This document shows positions 34,397 through 43,869 of a stretch of DNA of 64,000 nucleotides, piece by piece. Under the pieces are notes generated by a model that had not been told where the DNA came from, searched no databases, and saw only the letters and a program-made list of their open reading frames with translations. The stretch's first letter is position 1. Each line of letters begins with the position of its first letter. Origin of the DNA: Flavobacteriales bacterium (GTDB taxonomy: Bacteria > Bacteroidota > Bacteroidia > Flavobacteriales_G > Salibacteraceae); the NCBI GenBank assembly GCA_020435995.1, contig JAGQYO010000009.1:1-64000 (forward strand), read 5' to 3'. Made by a program: the position numbers and the translations under genes.

Positions 34397-36856
34397 ATGA
34401 AAGGGCTTTCAAGAACATCTTTTTTTTTCGTTTTACTATTAAGTACGTCCATTGTCTATAGCCAAAAATCGGTAAGTGGAAAAGTAGTGGATTCGAAAAC
34501 CCTTGAGCCCCTACCCTTTGTGAACCTAGTAGCCAATGGTTCGCAAAAAGGCGTAGCTACGGATATCGATGGCAAGTTTGACTTGGCCAACTGGCGGGAT
34601 ATCACAAGTATTTCGTGTTCTTATGTGGGTTACGAACCCTTGGACTACAAAGTCTCCAAATCAGAAAACATAGTCATCGAACTCAAACGAAAAGCCTATG
34701 ATTTGAAATCAATTGATGTGTATCCGGGTGACAATCCAGCGCACCGCATCATAGACTTAGTTTATCAAAACAGAGACAAAAACAACCCAGAAAAAAACGG
34801 TTCTTTTACTTACGAATCGTACAACAAACTGGTGGCAACCGTACTCATTGATAGCGCCACAATTCAGAAGAACCTCGCAGCAGATTCTGTCGACGAAGAC
34901 TTTGTATCCTTCCTCGATTTTATCGAAAATCAGAATTTGTTTCTGATGGAATCTGTCACATTACGCAAATTTAAACCACCCAATCAATCGTCGGAAAAAG
35001 TATTGGCAACGCGGGTTTCAGGATTAAAAAATCCCCAATTTGCTTTGGTTGCACATCAACTTCAAGATTTTACTTTTTACAACGAAGTATTTTATTTGGC
35101 CGATAGGGAATACATCAATCCCATTTCAAAAAACAGCACTTCAAAATATCTATTTGTGTTGGAGGATACGTTGCTCCACGAAAGCGATTCTACCTTTATC
35201 ATTTCCTTTAGACCTATGAGGGGAAAACATTTTGACGGCCTATCGGGCCTACTCTATATCAACACCAATGGATATGCTATCGAAAAGGTGCTTGCCGAGC
35301 CTACTGTGTACACCAAGGGGGTAAACATCACTATTCAGCAAAATTACAAGCTCATAGACGGGCGAAAATGGTTTCCTGTACAAACGAAGTCGGACCTAAC
35401 ATTTTTGGCATCTGATACAGGTGGCATTACTGTGGAGGGAAGAGTAAATGGCTACTACGAAAACATTGTGCTGGATCCTCCACTGAAGCGAAAAGAATTT
35501 AGCCACCTGGCCATGGAAATAGATCCAATGGCTGCTAAAAAACCAGATGAGTTTTGGGAATTGCACCGAAAAAACGAGCTAACGGTTAGGGATAAAAATA
35601 CCTACCATTTTATCGATAGCCTTGGAGAAGAACTGAATTTAGACAAAAAAATGTACGTTTTAAACGCGTTTATTTCTGGCAAGGCACCCATTAAATTTAT
35701 CAATATTGATTTGGATCAATTGCTTAAAATTAATGGATATGAAGGAGTTAGACTGGGATTAGGAATCCATACCAACGATCGCATTTCGAAGAGAATTAAT
35801 GTAGGAGGATATGGTGCATACGGCATCAAAGACAAGGCATGGAAGTACGGTACTGACCTGAATATAAAACCCTTTTTGAGAAACGATTTGACCTTTAGGT
35901 TTTCTTATATTAATGATGTATTTGAAACTGGTGGAACGGAATTTTATAACAAACCTAAATCGCCCCTAAACCCTTCGATGTATCGCCCTCTTTATATCAA
36001 AACCATGGATACCCGAGAGCGCTACCAAGCCCTTGTCCAATTTCGAGCCTTTCGATATTTGCAGCCCTATTTCTTTGTCAATTCAGATTTGCGGATGTAC
36101 AACGACTCCTACCGTTTTGTAAGTCCCGATCCAAGTCTTTTAAACCCACTCATAGCTCAGCATCAATTGGCCGAGGTTGGTGTCGGATTTCGCTTTGCCT
36201 ATAACGAAAAATATATTCGAATGAATTCGAATGAAATTTCGCTTGGAACAAAAGCACCTGTGCTGTTTTTTAAATTTACCCAAGGTATTAAGGGAGGTGA
36301 TTTGGAGGGTGACTTACAATACCAGCGCATCGAAGGAAAGGCGGTTAAATTGCAAAAATGGCGAGCTCTTGGACGAACAGATTTGGCCATCACTGGTGGA
36401 ATTGCAACTGGCGAAACGCCAAGAGCTATTTTGTTTAATGCGCCTGCCGCTTTCTGGAAATACAACATAAGTGTAGACCAAGCTTTTCAAACCATGCGGA
36501 TCAATGAGTTTTTTAGCAACCAATTTGCAAACGTTTTTGCCAAACACTCCTTCCCTTCGATTTATACGCCCGTAAAAGAAATCAAACCAGTAATCGTACT
36601 CTACTACAATTATGGCATAGGTGTAATGAATTCCAGTAGCAAACGTTCCTCTCCTACACTACGCGATTATTCACTAGGGTTTCAAGAAGCTGGATTGGGT
36701 ATCGACCAATTGTGGACAACCAACTACAGCGGATTAGGTATTGGCGCTTTTTATCGCTTTGGGGCTTATGAAATGTCGGCTCCAATTGACAATTGGGCTA
36801 TCAAACTCACTTTTTCCTTCACTTTCAATATCGTGAATTCTACTAGCATACAATAA
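34397..36856 (+). CDS. DUF5686 outer-membrane protein with carboxypeptidase-like regulatory domain
   Basis: An 819-residue protein. A signal peptide (residues about 1-22) is followed by a CarboxypepD_reg-like domain (VSGKVVDSKTLEPLPFVNL ... ATDIDGKFDL ... SCSYVGYEPL, residues about 25-105). The DUF5686 region carries many amphipathic strands towards the C-terminus, which ends in an aromatic-rich strand (FSFTFNIVN), suggesting an outer-membrane beta-barrel. Common in Bacteroidota; function not established. It is probably co-transcribed with murB, 22 bases upstream, which would link it to envelope growth, but that is inference. Confidence 0.88.
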   Translation: MKGLSRTSFFFVLLLSTSIVYSQKSVSGKVVDSKTLEPLPFVNLVANGSQKGVATDIDGKFDLANWRDITSISCSYVGYEPLDYKVSKSENIVIELKRKAYDLKSIDVYPGDNPAHRIIDLVYQNRDKNNPEKNGSFTYESYNKLVATVLIDSATIQKNLAADSVDEDFVSFLDFIENQNLFLMESVTLRKFKPPNQSSEKVLATRVSGLKNPQFALVAHQLQDFTFYNEVFYLADREYINPISKNSTSKYLFVLEDTLLHESDSTFIISFRPMRGKHFDGLSGLLYINTNGYAIEKVLAEPTVYTKGVNITIQQNYKLIDGRKWFPVQTKSDLTFLASDTGGITVEGRVNGYYENIVLDPPLKRKEFSHLAMEIDPMAAKKPDEFWELHRKNELTVRDKNTYHFIDSLGEELNLDKKMYVLNAFISGKAPIKFINIDLDQLLKINGYEGVRLGLGIHTNDRISKRINVGGYGAYGIKDKAWKYGTDLNIKPFLRNDLTFRFSYINDVFETGGTEFYNKPKSPLNPSMYRPLYIKTMDTRERYQALVQFRAFRYLQPYFFVNSDLRMYNDSYRFVSPDPSLLNPLIAQHQLAEVGVGFRFAYNEKYIRMNSNEISLGTKAPVLFFKFTQGIKGGDLEGDLQYQRIEGKAVKLQKWRALGRTDLAITGGIATGETPRAILFNAPAAFWKYNISVDQAFQTMRINEFFSNQFANVFAKHSFPSIYTPVKEIKPVIVLYYNYGIGVMNSSSKRSSPTLRDYSLGFQEAGLGIDQLWTTNYSGLGIGAFYRFGAYEMSAPIDNWAIKLTFSFTFNIVNSTSIQ

Positions 36857-36858
36857 GT

Positions 36859-37506
36859 CTAATGAGAAGCTTGGATAATATCAACCAAGATAGGTTTTAA
36901 TCCGCTGAAAAAGAACTCAACGGCAATTACCATTACAATCAATCCCATCAACCTCATCATGACTTTGTTGCCGGTTTCACCTATAAAATTGAGGATTTTG
37001 GATGAACTCCACAAGATTAAAAAAGTAGCTGTTAAAATAGCCCCTATGCCGCCCACCAGCACCAATTTCATGCTATAGGTGTGGGCATCGCCCATGAGAA
37101 CGATGGCATTGGTGATGGACCCTGGCCCAGCAATCATTGGGATGGCCAGCGGCGTAACCGATATATCATCAACATATTCGTGTATCTCATTTTTCTTATC
37201 CATCTTCACTCGGCTCAATCGAGCTTGAAGCATGTCCCAACCCATTGCAAAGAAAATAAAGCCTCCAACCATTCTAAGGCTATTCACGGAAATTCCAAAA
37301 AAACTAAAAATCATATTTCCAGAAAGTGCAAAAATGATAAGCGTAATAAACGCAACGGCCACGGCCTTTAAAGCTGTAATTTTTCGTTGGTTGCTGCTCA
37401 AACCTCCCGTCATGGTCATAAACACGGGCATGGTGCCAAGTGGGTTGATGAGCGTAAAAAAGCTCGTGAGAACCATCAGCCCAAACGTTAATAAATCAAC
37501 TTCCAT
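36859..37506 (-). CDS. MarC family membrane protein
   Basis: A 215-residue inner-membrane protein with six hydrophobic segments. MarC landmarks are FFTLINPLGTMPVFMTM near the N-terminus and the central TPLAIPMIAGPGSITNAIVLMG. MarC proteins were once linked to multiple antibiotic resistance, but that role was not confirmed, and their substrate is unknown. The gene ends two bases from the convergent DUF5686 stop. Its likely -7 box sits inside the terminator hairpin of the upstream DUF5606 gene. Confidence 0.93.
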   Translation of the reverse strand: MEVDLLTFGLMVLTSFFTLINPLGTMPVFMTMTGGLSSNQRKITALKAVAVAFITLIIFALSGNMIFSFFGISVNSLRMVGGFIFFAMGWDMLQARLSRVKMDKKNEIHEYVDDISVTPLAIPMIAGPGSITNAIVLMGDAHTYSMKLVLVGGIGAILTATFLILWSSSKILNFIGETGNKVMMRLMGLIVMVIAVEFFFSGLKPILVDIIQASH

Positions 37507-37547
37507 AAAGCTAGATATAATTACTTAGAAACAAGTGTATTAGGAAA

Positions 37548-37555
37548 CAAAAATA
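37548..37555 (-). promoter_or_regulatory. -7 box of the MarC gene
   Basis: TATTTTTG on the minus strand fits TAnnTTTG exactly, about 41 bases before the ATG. It overlaps the arm and T-tract of the preceding terminator. Confidence 0.45.
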
Positions 37556-37577
37556 GGTGTTTTATAAACCTATTTTT
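37549..37577 (-). terminator. Terminator of the DUF5606 gene
   Basis: AAAAATAGGT and ACCTATTTTT pair around a nine-base loop; the DUF5606 stop codon lies within the first arm on the minus strand and T-residues follow the second. Confidence 0.6.
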
Positions 37578-38148
37578 TTTCCTTCTTAGGAGCCGCTTTT
37601 TTTACCGCAGGTTTTTTCGCCGTATCTTTCTTTTCAGCAGGCTTCTTAGCCTCAGCCTTCTTTGAGGCAGGTTTCTTGGCATCTTTTTTCGGCGCATCCT
37701 CAGATGTCTCTTCGGCAGCACTTTCAACCTTTGCCGTTTTCTTTGCGACAGGTTTCTTCTCTTCAATGGTTACAAGCCCTGCTTTTAGCAATAAGTTGTA
37801 CCATGAGATTACTTTTTTAATATCCGAATTGTAAACTCGCTCTGCATCAAATTCGGGAATGATATCCGAAAAGTATTCACGCAGCTCGGCGCCTGAATCT
37901 TTGGGTGAAACAGAAGTTTGTTTTCCATTTTCCACCTTGTGGATTCTAGTAAAAATATCCTTTAGCGGAATATCTTCTTCCTCTCCGTAAATGCTAATTT
38001 CCTCAAGCGCAGAAACCTGCTGACTTGAGTATGTAGGAAATTTTTTACCATCGAGAAGGGACTCAACCACCACTCCATTTTTTGTTTGTCCTACTACTTT
38101 AAATAATCCGCCTTTACCAGAAATTGCTAAAATCTTGCTTAAATCCAT
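37570..38148 (-). CDS. DUF5606 protein with histone H1-like tail
   Basis: A 192-residue protein. Residues 1-120 are the DUF5606 region: MDLSKILAISGKGGLFKVVG opens a small SH3-like barrel, ILAISGKGGLFKV being the conserved part, and YFSDIIPEFDAERVY leads into a helix pair. Residues about 130-192 are a low-complexity tail of Lys, Ala and Pro with repeated KKPA/KKA units, like histone H1 or HU-type extensions, so contact with DNA or RNA is plausible. The role of the family is unknown; it is conserved in Bacteroidota. An exact -7 box lies 17 bases before the ATG. Confidence 0.87.
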   Translation of the reverse strand: MDLSKILAISGKGGLFKVVGQTKNGVVVESLLDGKKFPTYSSQQVSALEEISIYGEEEDIPLKDIFTRIHKVENGKQTSVSPKDSGAELREYFSDIIPEFDAERVYNSDIKKVISWYNLLLKAGLVTIEEKKPVAKKTAKVESAAEETSEDAPKKDAKKPASKKAEAKKPAEKKDTAKKPAVKKAAPKKEKK

Positions 38149-38165
38149 GCTTTAAAAATGTAGTG

Positions 38166-38173
38166 CAAATATA
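38166..38173 (-). promoter_or_regulatory. -7 box of the DUF5606 gene
   Basis: TATATTTG on the minus strand fits TAnnTTTG exactly, 17 bases before the ATG. Confidence 0.5.
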
Positions 38174-38292
38174 ATTTCGCAATTGAATGAGAAGCCCGTT
38201 TTTTAAATGATTATGCTGATTGATTCCTTCATTCGGCTAAATCGTTCTAATTCAATTTTAGTTTTTTGAAAAAAGTATTCAATTTTACCACC

Positions 38293-41031
38293 TTATTTGA
38301 CCACCATTTTAACACTTCCTGAACCACGCCCATCTGTCCAAGAAATGACATATAAACCCTGTGGCAATAGACTAAAGTCTATGGTTTGTGACACGCCTGA
38401 AAATTGTAATACCTTAACGCCATTTATGTTATAAACTTCCCCTGAAACTTCCTTGTTTAACGCATGTTGCACTTGAACAATATCCGTTGCTGGGTTAGGA
38501 TAGAAATTCACATTTGACGTGTTTACCAGCTCATTTAAACCGTCAGGTATTCGGCTATTGTATAGATAAAATGCAGTATCCGCCGACTTTTTCAATTCGT
38601 CCAAGCTAGGCGCCACGAGAATAGCATAAGCGAAAGTTTTTGTTGAATCAGCGTGAATTTGATGTGGCCCAGAACTAAGTACTTGTAAAACATCGTTTCC
38701 TTCCGCACTACCCTCACCTGCTTTTTCTCTGGTAAAAACCAAGGTTTCATATTTTTCCCTCTTGCTAAACACATCATTATCGGTTAGATCGATTCCACCA
38801 GCACCCCCGTTCACGTGGTCAATGGCATAAGTTTTCCAATTGTCTTCTAAGGCCAGCAGTTGAATCCCACAATATTCTCCTTTTCCTTCGCCTGAGTAGG
38901 AATATGCCAAATACCGCTGCCCATCATATTCTGCCTTATTTCTTTCAAAATCTTCAATATCCCAATCGGCTAGCAAACCGCCATATAAATTGCTTAATGA
39001 TGAGCTGTTGGCCGATTTTACCTCGTACTCCAAGATCACAAAATTGGCTCTACTTGTCTCTTTCCAAGCATGTGCCCTTTGCTTTACCTGCACTCCTATT
39101 CTTGAAGTTGTGCCGTTGTCCTCAAACTCTCCTTCTACGCTCAATGCGCTTCCCTTAAAAGATGGAATAAGGTGTAAGACAGACTTCGTTTCGAAATCAA
39201 CTTGCTCTACATCTCTAATTCCTCTTATGCGGTCTACAACTGTGGGGCTGCTTGCGCTACCAGCACCAATCATAAACCCACCTTCGTACAGCAGTTGTGC
39301 GCCATCTTTATAGTGCAAGCCCAATCCATCGAGTTGTGGATACAAATACCAGCCATAAGTGCCCCTGTTTCCCAGGGTGGTTTTGATGTTATTTTCATTG
39401 ATCACCATGTAGGTTGGGTTGGTAAATACATAAAAACCCTCGGTAGTGGTGTCTCCTCCTTCAACCAAGGCCAATTCAAACTCTACTGGATAATTACTTG
39501 GAATACCGCCGCCCAATCGCAAAGTTAATCCTTGCTGAGGCGTAGAAACAGATGCGTTTTTTGCAATAGAACCTAAGGTTACAGTCGAATTTACAACTGC
39601 TCCATAGCCATCCATAGCCCTAAGAATTACTTGAACCCCCGAGCTGTGATTCAATCGATTGGTCAAAATGGCCGTAACATCAATTGTATCTTGATCTCTG
39701 AACACGCCATCTTTGTCTTTTAGCTCTATACTCGAAACTTCAATAAAAGCACTGCCGTCATATTTCAAAGCAGCTTCCACATCTAAGGCACCTTTACCCA
39801 CTTCGTTTTTCCATGGGGCATTTTTGGTCCCCTCGTAAATATTTCGGCTCGAAGCCATTAAATAGGCCTTTGCTTCAGCTGGTGTTAAACTCGGCTTGTG
39901 AGAAAACAGAAGGGCTGCAGCTCCACTTACTATTGCTGAAGAATAAGAAGTACCTGAATTCACATCATATTTATTTCCCGAATGTGTGCTGTACACATTA
40001 ATGCCTACAGTTCCTAAACTCACATAAAAACCATAATTGGAATTGGAAAGTGCATTGTCTTGATAATCTAATCCTGCCACACCGAGGCAATTAGAATATG
40101 CCGCTGGGTAATTATCAATGCCTTTACCTTGGTTTCCCGTTGCGGCCACCACAAGTGCATCCTTCGATTCGGCATAATTGACCATGTCCTCACCAAATTT
40201 GCTGTAAGTGCTAAAATTCCATGAACAATTGATCACCTTACAGCCCATATCAGCTGCATACTTTATTCCCTCATATCCGTGGGTAACTTGTCCGCTTGTG
40301 GTGATTTTAATAGGCATTACCTTACAATTAAATGCAACTCCTGATATGCCAACCGAATTATCGGTGACTGGACTCATTGCTCCAAACATTTGAACTCCGT
40401 GGTCGGTTGTTGTAAATTGGATTTGGTTGCTGTTGTTAGCCAAATTCCATCCCAAATAATTATCAGTGTAACCATCCGCATCGTCATCCACCCCGTTAAT
40501 TGGATCACCTGCATTGCGATAAATGTTGTTGTACAAATCGGCGTGTAATGTGTCCACACCAGAATCCAAAAGGCCAATTTTGATGTTTGTGCTACCTTTC
40601 GCAACATCCCAAGCTTTAAATGCATTGATGGTGGTTAAATACAACTGGTTGGATACCATAGGATCGTTGGTGTTGTACGCTAATTCGCCAATATAGCGAG
40701 GTTCGGCATATTCTACCAACCCTGTAGACTCTAACATTCGAGCTAATTTCATAGGAATTAAATCCTCAGAAAACCGACAATTAAAAAAAACATTGGGATC
40801 AATAAAACTGTGGCTTGACATCGACTTTTCGAAGGCAGCAATAGGAAATGATGGCGTTATTGAAACTTGGTGCCGTGCTAATACTTCTTCCAGTTTTAAG
40901 GGCATGCTGCCAGCATGAATTTGACGCGCCACCTCCGGTTTGAACCTAACAACCAACTCTCCGCGAACAAAGTCCTGTGCCTGCCCAACACAAACCATGA
41001 TACTAAGTACAACAAGGAATCTCAATTTCAT
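38293..41031 (-). CDS. S8 family subtilase with T9SS sorting domain (second of pair)
   Basis: A 912-residue secreted subtilase. Signal peptide residues 1-18, then an I9-like propeptide (VRGELVVRFKPEVARQI onwards). The S8 domain spans about residues 130-425 with Asp156 (LLDSGVD), His211 (TDHGVQM), oxyanion Asn300 (AATGNQG) and Ser362 (GTSYSSAIVSG). After the catalytic domain come beta-sandwich regions and a C-terminal T9SS domain (FYPNPATDIVQV ... GLYVISW). All triad residues are present. The active-site His is in TDHGVQM, where most subtilases have HGTHV/HGTxVAG. The ATG shares a base with the stop of the upstream S8 gene (TAATG). Confidence 0.94.
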   Translation of the reverse strand: MKLRFLVVLSIMVCVGQAQDFVRGELVVRFKPEVARQIHAGSMPLKLEEVLARHQVSITPSFPIAAFEKSMSSHSFIDPNVFFNCRFSEDLIPMKLARMLESTGLVEYAEPRYIGELAYNTNDPMVSNQLYLTTINAFKAWDVAKGSTNIKIGLLDSGVDTLHADLYNNIYRNAGDPINGVDDDADGYTDNYLGWNLANNSNQIQFTTTDHGVQMFGAMSPVTDNSVGISGVAFNCKVMPIKITTSGQVTHGYEGIKYAADMGCKVINCSWNFSTYSKFGEDMVNYAESKDALVVAATGNQGKGIDNYPAAYSNCLGVAGLDYQDNALSNSNYGFYVSLGTVGINVYSTHSGNKYDVNSGTSYSSAIVSGAAALLFSHKPSLTPAEAKAYLMASSRNIYEGTKNAPWKNEVGKGALDVEAALKYDGSAFIEVSSIELKDKDGVFRDQDTIDVTAILTNRLNHSSGVQVILRAMDGYGAVVNSTVTLGSIAKNASVSTPQQGLTLRLGGGIPSNYPVEFELALVEGGDTTTEGFYVFTNPTYMVINENNIKTTLGNRGTYGWYLYPQLDGLGLHYKDGAQLLYEGGFMIGAGSASSPTVVDRIRGIRDVEQVDFETKSVLHLIPSFKGSALSVEGEFEDNGTTSRIGVQVKQRAHAWKETSRANFVILEYEVKSANSSSLSNLYGGLLADWDIEDFERNKAEYDGQRYLAYSYSGEGKGEYCGIQLLALEDNWKTYAIDHVNGGAGGIDLTDNDVFSKREKYETLVFTREKAGEGSAEGNDVLQVLSSGPHQIHADSTKTFAYAILVAPSLDELKKSADTAFYLYNSRIPDGLNELVNTSNVNFYPNPATDIVQVQHALNKEVSGEVYNINGVKVLQFSGVSQTIDFSLLPQGLYVISWTDGRGSGSVKMVVK

Positions 41032-43868
41032 TAATGCTGAATAACGACTTTTTGAAGTGAAGCATATTGATCACCAACAACTTGCACAAAATATAATCCA
41101 CTAGGAACATTAGCATTCCACTTAATGTCGCCTTCGGAATAAATCACTTGTGACCACACCTCCACTCCTTGCAAAGTTACTACCCTAACTTCAAAGGGAT
41201 AAACCGCTAAACCCGAAAAATGGATCGTTAGCTCATTGTTGACTGGATTGGGATAAAGAAGAATGTCTGTAAATCCATTTTCAGAGACACCAGCAAAACA
41301 ATCTTTCTCAACAACTAGAACAGAATTTATTCCCTTACAGTTGTTGCTGTCGATAGCCTCAACCATGTAGCTTCCGCCATGCCTAACACTTACCGTATCT
41401 TTTTTCACGCCATTGCTCCAAGTATAAAACTGCGCACCGAAGGCGTAAAGTTTTGATAGTCCGATTTCTCTACAAAGTATGCTGTCACCGGCAATCTTTA
41501 TGTTCGGTTTCTCAAATGATGTAACTAAAATGGTATCCGTTTGATTCCTACAACCGTTAGAGTCTATTATCATAGCCCAAAGTGTATCAGAGCGATAAGC
41601 CGTATAATTATCTCCTGCAATTGAGCCCTTCCAAAGCAATGAATCGATGTGCGGTGAAACTTCAACAACAGCTGAATCGCCAGGACAAAATGCGCTTTTT
41701 TTCGAAATTAAATTCAATCTGCCACTTGGAAGAGGATTCACTGTGGTGTACACGGTATCAGAATACTCCTTGCATCCTCTTAAATTCGTTACGTAGGCAA
41801 AAATCGTATCGGTGCTTGAAGCAAAAACGTTGTTCGAGCTGTCTCCATTGTTCCACAACACGCGTTGGTAATTGGCCGAAACCCTTATCTCAATTGAATC
41901 TCCTTGGCAGAAGACGGTGCCCTTACTAGGCGTTATCAATTTTTCATTGATGTTGGAAAACTGAAGCGCACTAAGGGCATTAACTTTCCCATTTCCGAAA
42001 TTGTAGTTATTAGCTGGGCCAGTGAACACATCTTTGTAGGCACTTTGCTGAATCATTAGAATAATCTCATGCTGAGTTAGATTCGGGCATTTCTCCAACA
42101 TCATGGCCACTATACCACTCACTACCGGTGCCGCCATCGAAGTACCACCATTCGAAAAATGAAACCCTCCTTTGGCAAGTTTATACCGCTGAGAAGGTGT
42201 AGCGGATAAATAATTTACGTCCACAATTCTACCTGTGGTAACAGACACATTCCCTGGAGCAGCCACGTCTGGTTTTAGGTATCCAAGTCTGGTAGGGCCC
42301 GAGCTGGATGTTTCGCCCAAGGCGCCAGTCACAATTCCAGCAAATTGCCTCATAGTTCCATCCACATTTTCATATTCACCTCTGTTGTTATAATTCCCAA
42401 CAGTAATCACATTGGGCGAGCAAGTGAAAGAACTCACCATTGATTGTAAGGTATCAGGAAGGCCTAAATGCCGAATATTGGGGTACTGGGATGCTGTTGG
42501 TAGACTTTGATAAACCATATCAGAATGACCCAGCCAAGCTCCTGACCAAATATCATAACCCCCCGTTCCTGTAGTTTGAAAAGCATAATGGTACTTTGGA
42601 TTTGGGTTGGTTACCAGCGCCTGAAGCAAATAACGACTTCCCTGTCTTTCGGCCCAAGTTAAGTAAGTGGAACCCTTATAAGCCATGGTTTTCAAGGTGT
42701 CTAAGCGAAACTGAATGCTATCTCGCCAAACCAAAGTGTCGGCCCATAAAGTAGTGTCGGTAAAGCCCATGCCAAATTCTAAATTATGAAAACGAGCAGT
42801 ATCTGCCCACACTTCAAAGAAAACTGCGGGATAGCCAAGGCCAGAATTCATATTGGGTTTAAACCAAGTAAATAAAGTGTCTTTTACAATTTGACCTTTA
42901 AAATGAAATGGCGCTACCGCTCCGGCATTTCCCGCGGCACAAACTACTGACCTACCCGATTTAGCCGCCAAAAGAGAATCGATAAAAAGTGCTGGTAAAT
43001 CCAAACCGTCATGGCTTCCCAAATAAGAACCCGCGCTGATATTAACAACGCAAGGCATTTGGAGTGCATCCGCTTTTTCAAACATCCAAGCCACTCCCTC
43101 GGCAACTGTTTGCGTCCATGTATTAGAATTGAAATTGGTGGCTACATACAAAATCCCAGCTTCAGGTGCATGGCCTCTGTAATCGGCAATAGAATCTGGC
43201 ACCGAGTTGCCGTTGCTGGCGCCCACTCCAGCCACCATAGTTCCGTGTCCATGATAATTATTGGGATCTACATGTGGGCAAGTTCCAGCATTGATACGAG
43301 AACTATCGTAGGCCTCACCATACGAATACCCAGTAGGTCTTAGCGTTGAATCCTGATTTCTGGTTTGATCCCAAATATGAAGCACGCGCGTTTTTCCGTT
43401 TTTAAATTTAAAATCTGGATGGTCAAAGTCAATTCCCGTATCCAAAAATCCAATAAGGACTCCTTTGCCTGTGTAAGCTGAAGGAAGCGAAGCATGCCCA
43501 GCATGTACAGCATCCGAATTAGTATGTATTCTAGATTCATTAAGTAAGGGTTCGCCTTTACCATATTCAATTCTAAGCTGATCTACCCAAGATTTTTGTG
43601 CAAGCTCTAGAGCCAGTTTTTTGGAAAGTGTAATTGCCTTAAAACCCTGTATTGAATGCGAACTTACAAGGTTATTTTGATTTAAAAATGATTCTATTTC
43701 GCGGTCATTGCCCTTCACATAAATGTTCCAAGTTTCGGTTAAATCTTTTGTTTTTGAAGCAGTTAACCAAAGATTTCCCTTAATAGGCTCCTGGCCTTGT
43801 GCATGCCATAAAAGGCACCAAACAAGTCCGACAGTCCACATTATACGCAGCAGAAGTTTTATACCCAT
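41031..43868 (-). CDS. S8 family subtilase with T9SS sorting domain (first of pair)
   Basis: A 945-residue secreted subtilase. Signal peptide to about residue 25. The catalytic domain has Asp143 (FLDTGIDFDHPDF), His208 (HGHGTMVAG), oxyanion Asn314 (AAGNAG) and Ser577 (NGGTSMAAPVVSG). Between Asn314 and Ser577 lies a jelly-roll-like insertion of about 165 residues, as in C5a-peptidase or lantibiotic-type S8 relatives. Three Ig/PKD-like units (each with FCPGDS- or FCQGDS-type openings) precede a T9SS domain (LYPNPVNNELTI ... GLYFVQV). It starts one base after the stop of the HsdR_N-domain gene and shares one base with the next S8 gene. Confidence 0.94.
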   Translation of the reverse strand: MGIKLLLRIMWTVGLVWCLLWHAQGQEPIKGNLWLTASKTKDLTETWNIYVKGNDREIESFLNQNNLVSSHSIQGFKAITLSKKLALELAQKSWVDQLRIEYGKGEPLLNESRIHTNSDAVHAGHASLPSAYTGKGVLIGFLDTGIDFDHPDFKFKNGKTRVLHIWDQTRNQDSTLRPTGYSYGEAYDSSRINAGTCPHVDPNNYHGHGTMVAGVGASNGNSVPDSIADYRGHAPEAGILYVATNFNSNTWTQTVAEGVAWMFEKADALQMPCVVNISAGSYLGSHDGLDLPALFIDSLLAAKSGRSVVCAAGNAGAVAPFHFKGQIVKDTLFTWFKPNMNSGLGYPAVFFEVWADTARFHNLEFGMGFTDTTLWADTLVWRDSIQFRLDTLKTMAYKGSTYLTWAERQGSRYLLQALVTNPNPKYHYAFQTTGTGGYDIWSGAWLGHSDMVYQSLPTASQYPNIRHLGLPDTLQSMVSSFTCSPNVITVGNYNNRGEYENVDGTMRQFAGIVTGALGETSSSGPTRLGYLKPDVAAPGNVSVTTGRIVDVNYLSATPSQRYKLAKGGFHFSNGGTSMAAPVVSGIVAMMLEKCPNLTQHEIILMIQQSAYKDVFTGPANNYNFGNGKVNALSALQFSNINEKLITPSKGTVFCQGDSIEIRVSANYQRVLWNNGDSSNNVFASSTDTIFAYVTNLRGCKEYSDTVYTTVNPLPSGRLNLISKKSAFCPGDSAVVEVSPHIDSLLWKGSIAGDNYTAYRSDTLWAMIIDSNGCRNQTDTILVTSFEKPNIKIAGDSILCREIGLSKLYAFGAQFYTWSNGVKKDTVSVRHGGSYMVEAIDSNNCKGINSVLVVEKDCFAGVSENGFTDILLYPNPVNNELTIHFSGLAVYPFEVRVVTLQGVEVWSQVIYSEGDIKWNANVPSGLYFVQVVGDQYASLQKVVIQH

Positions 43869-43869
43869 T

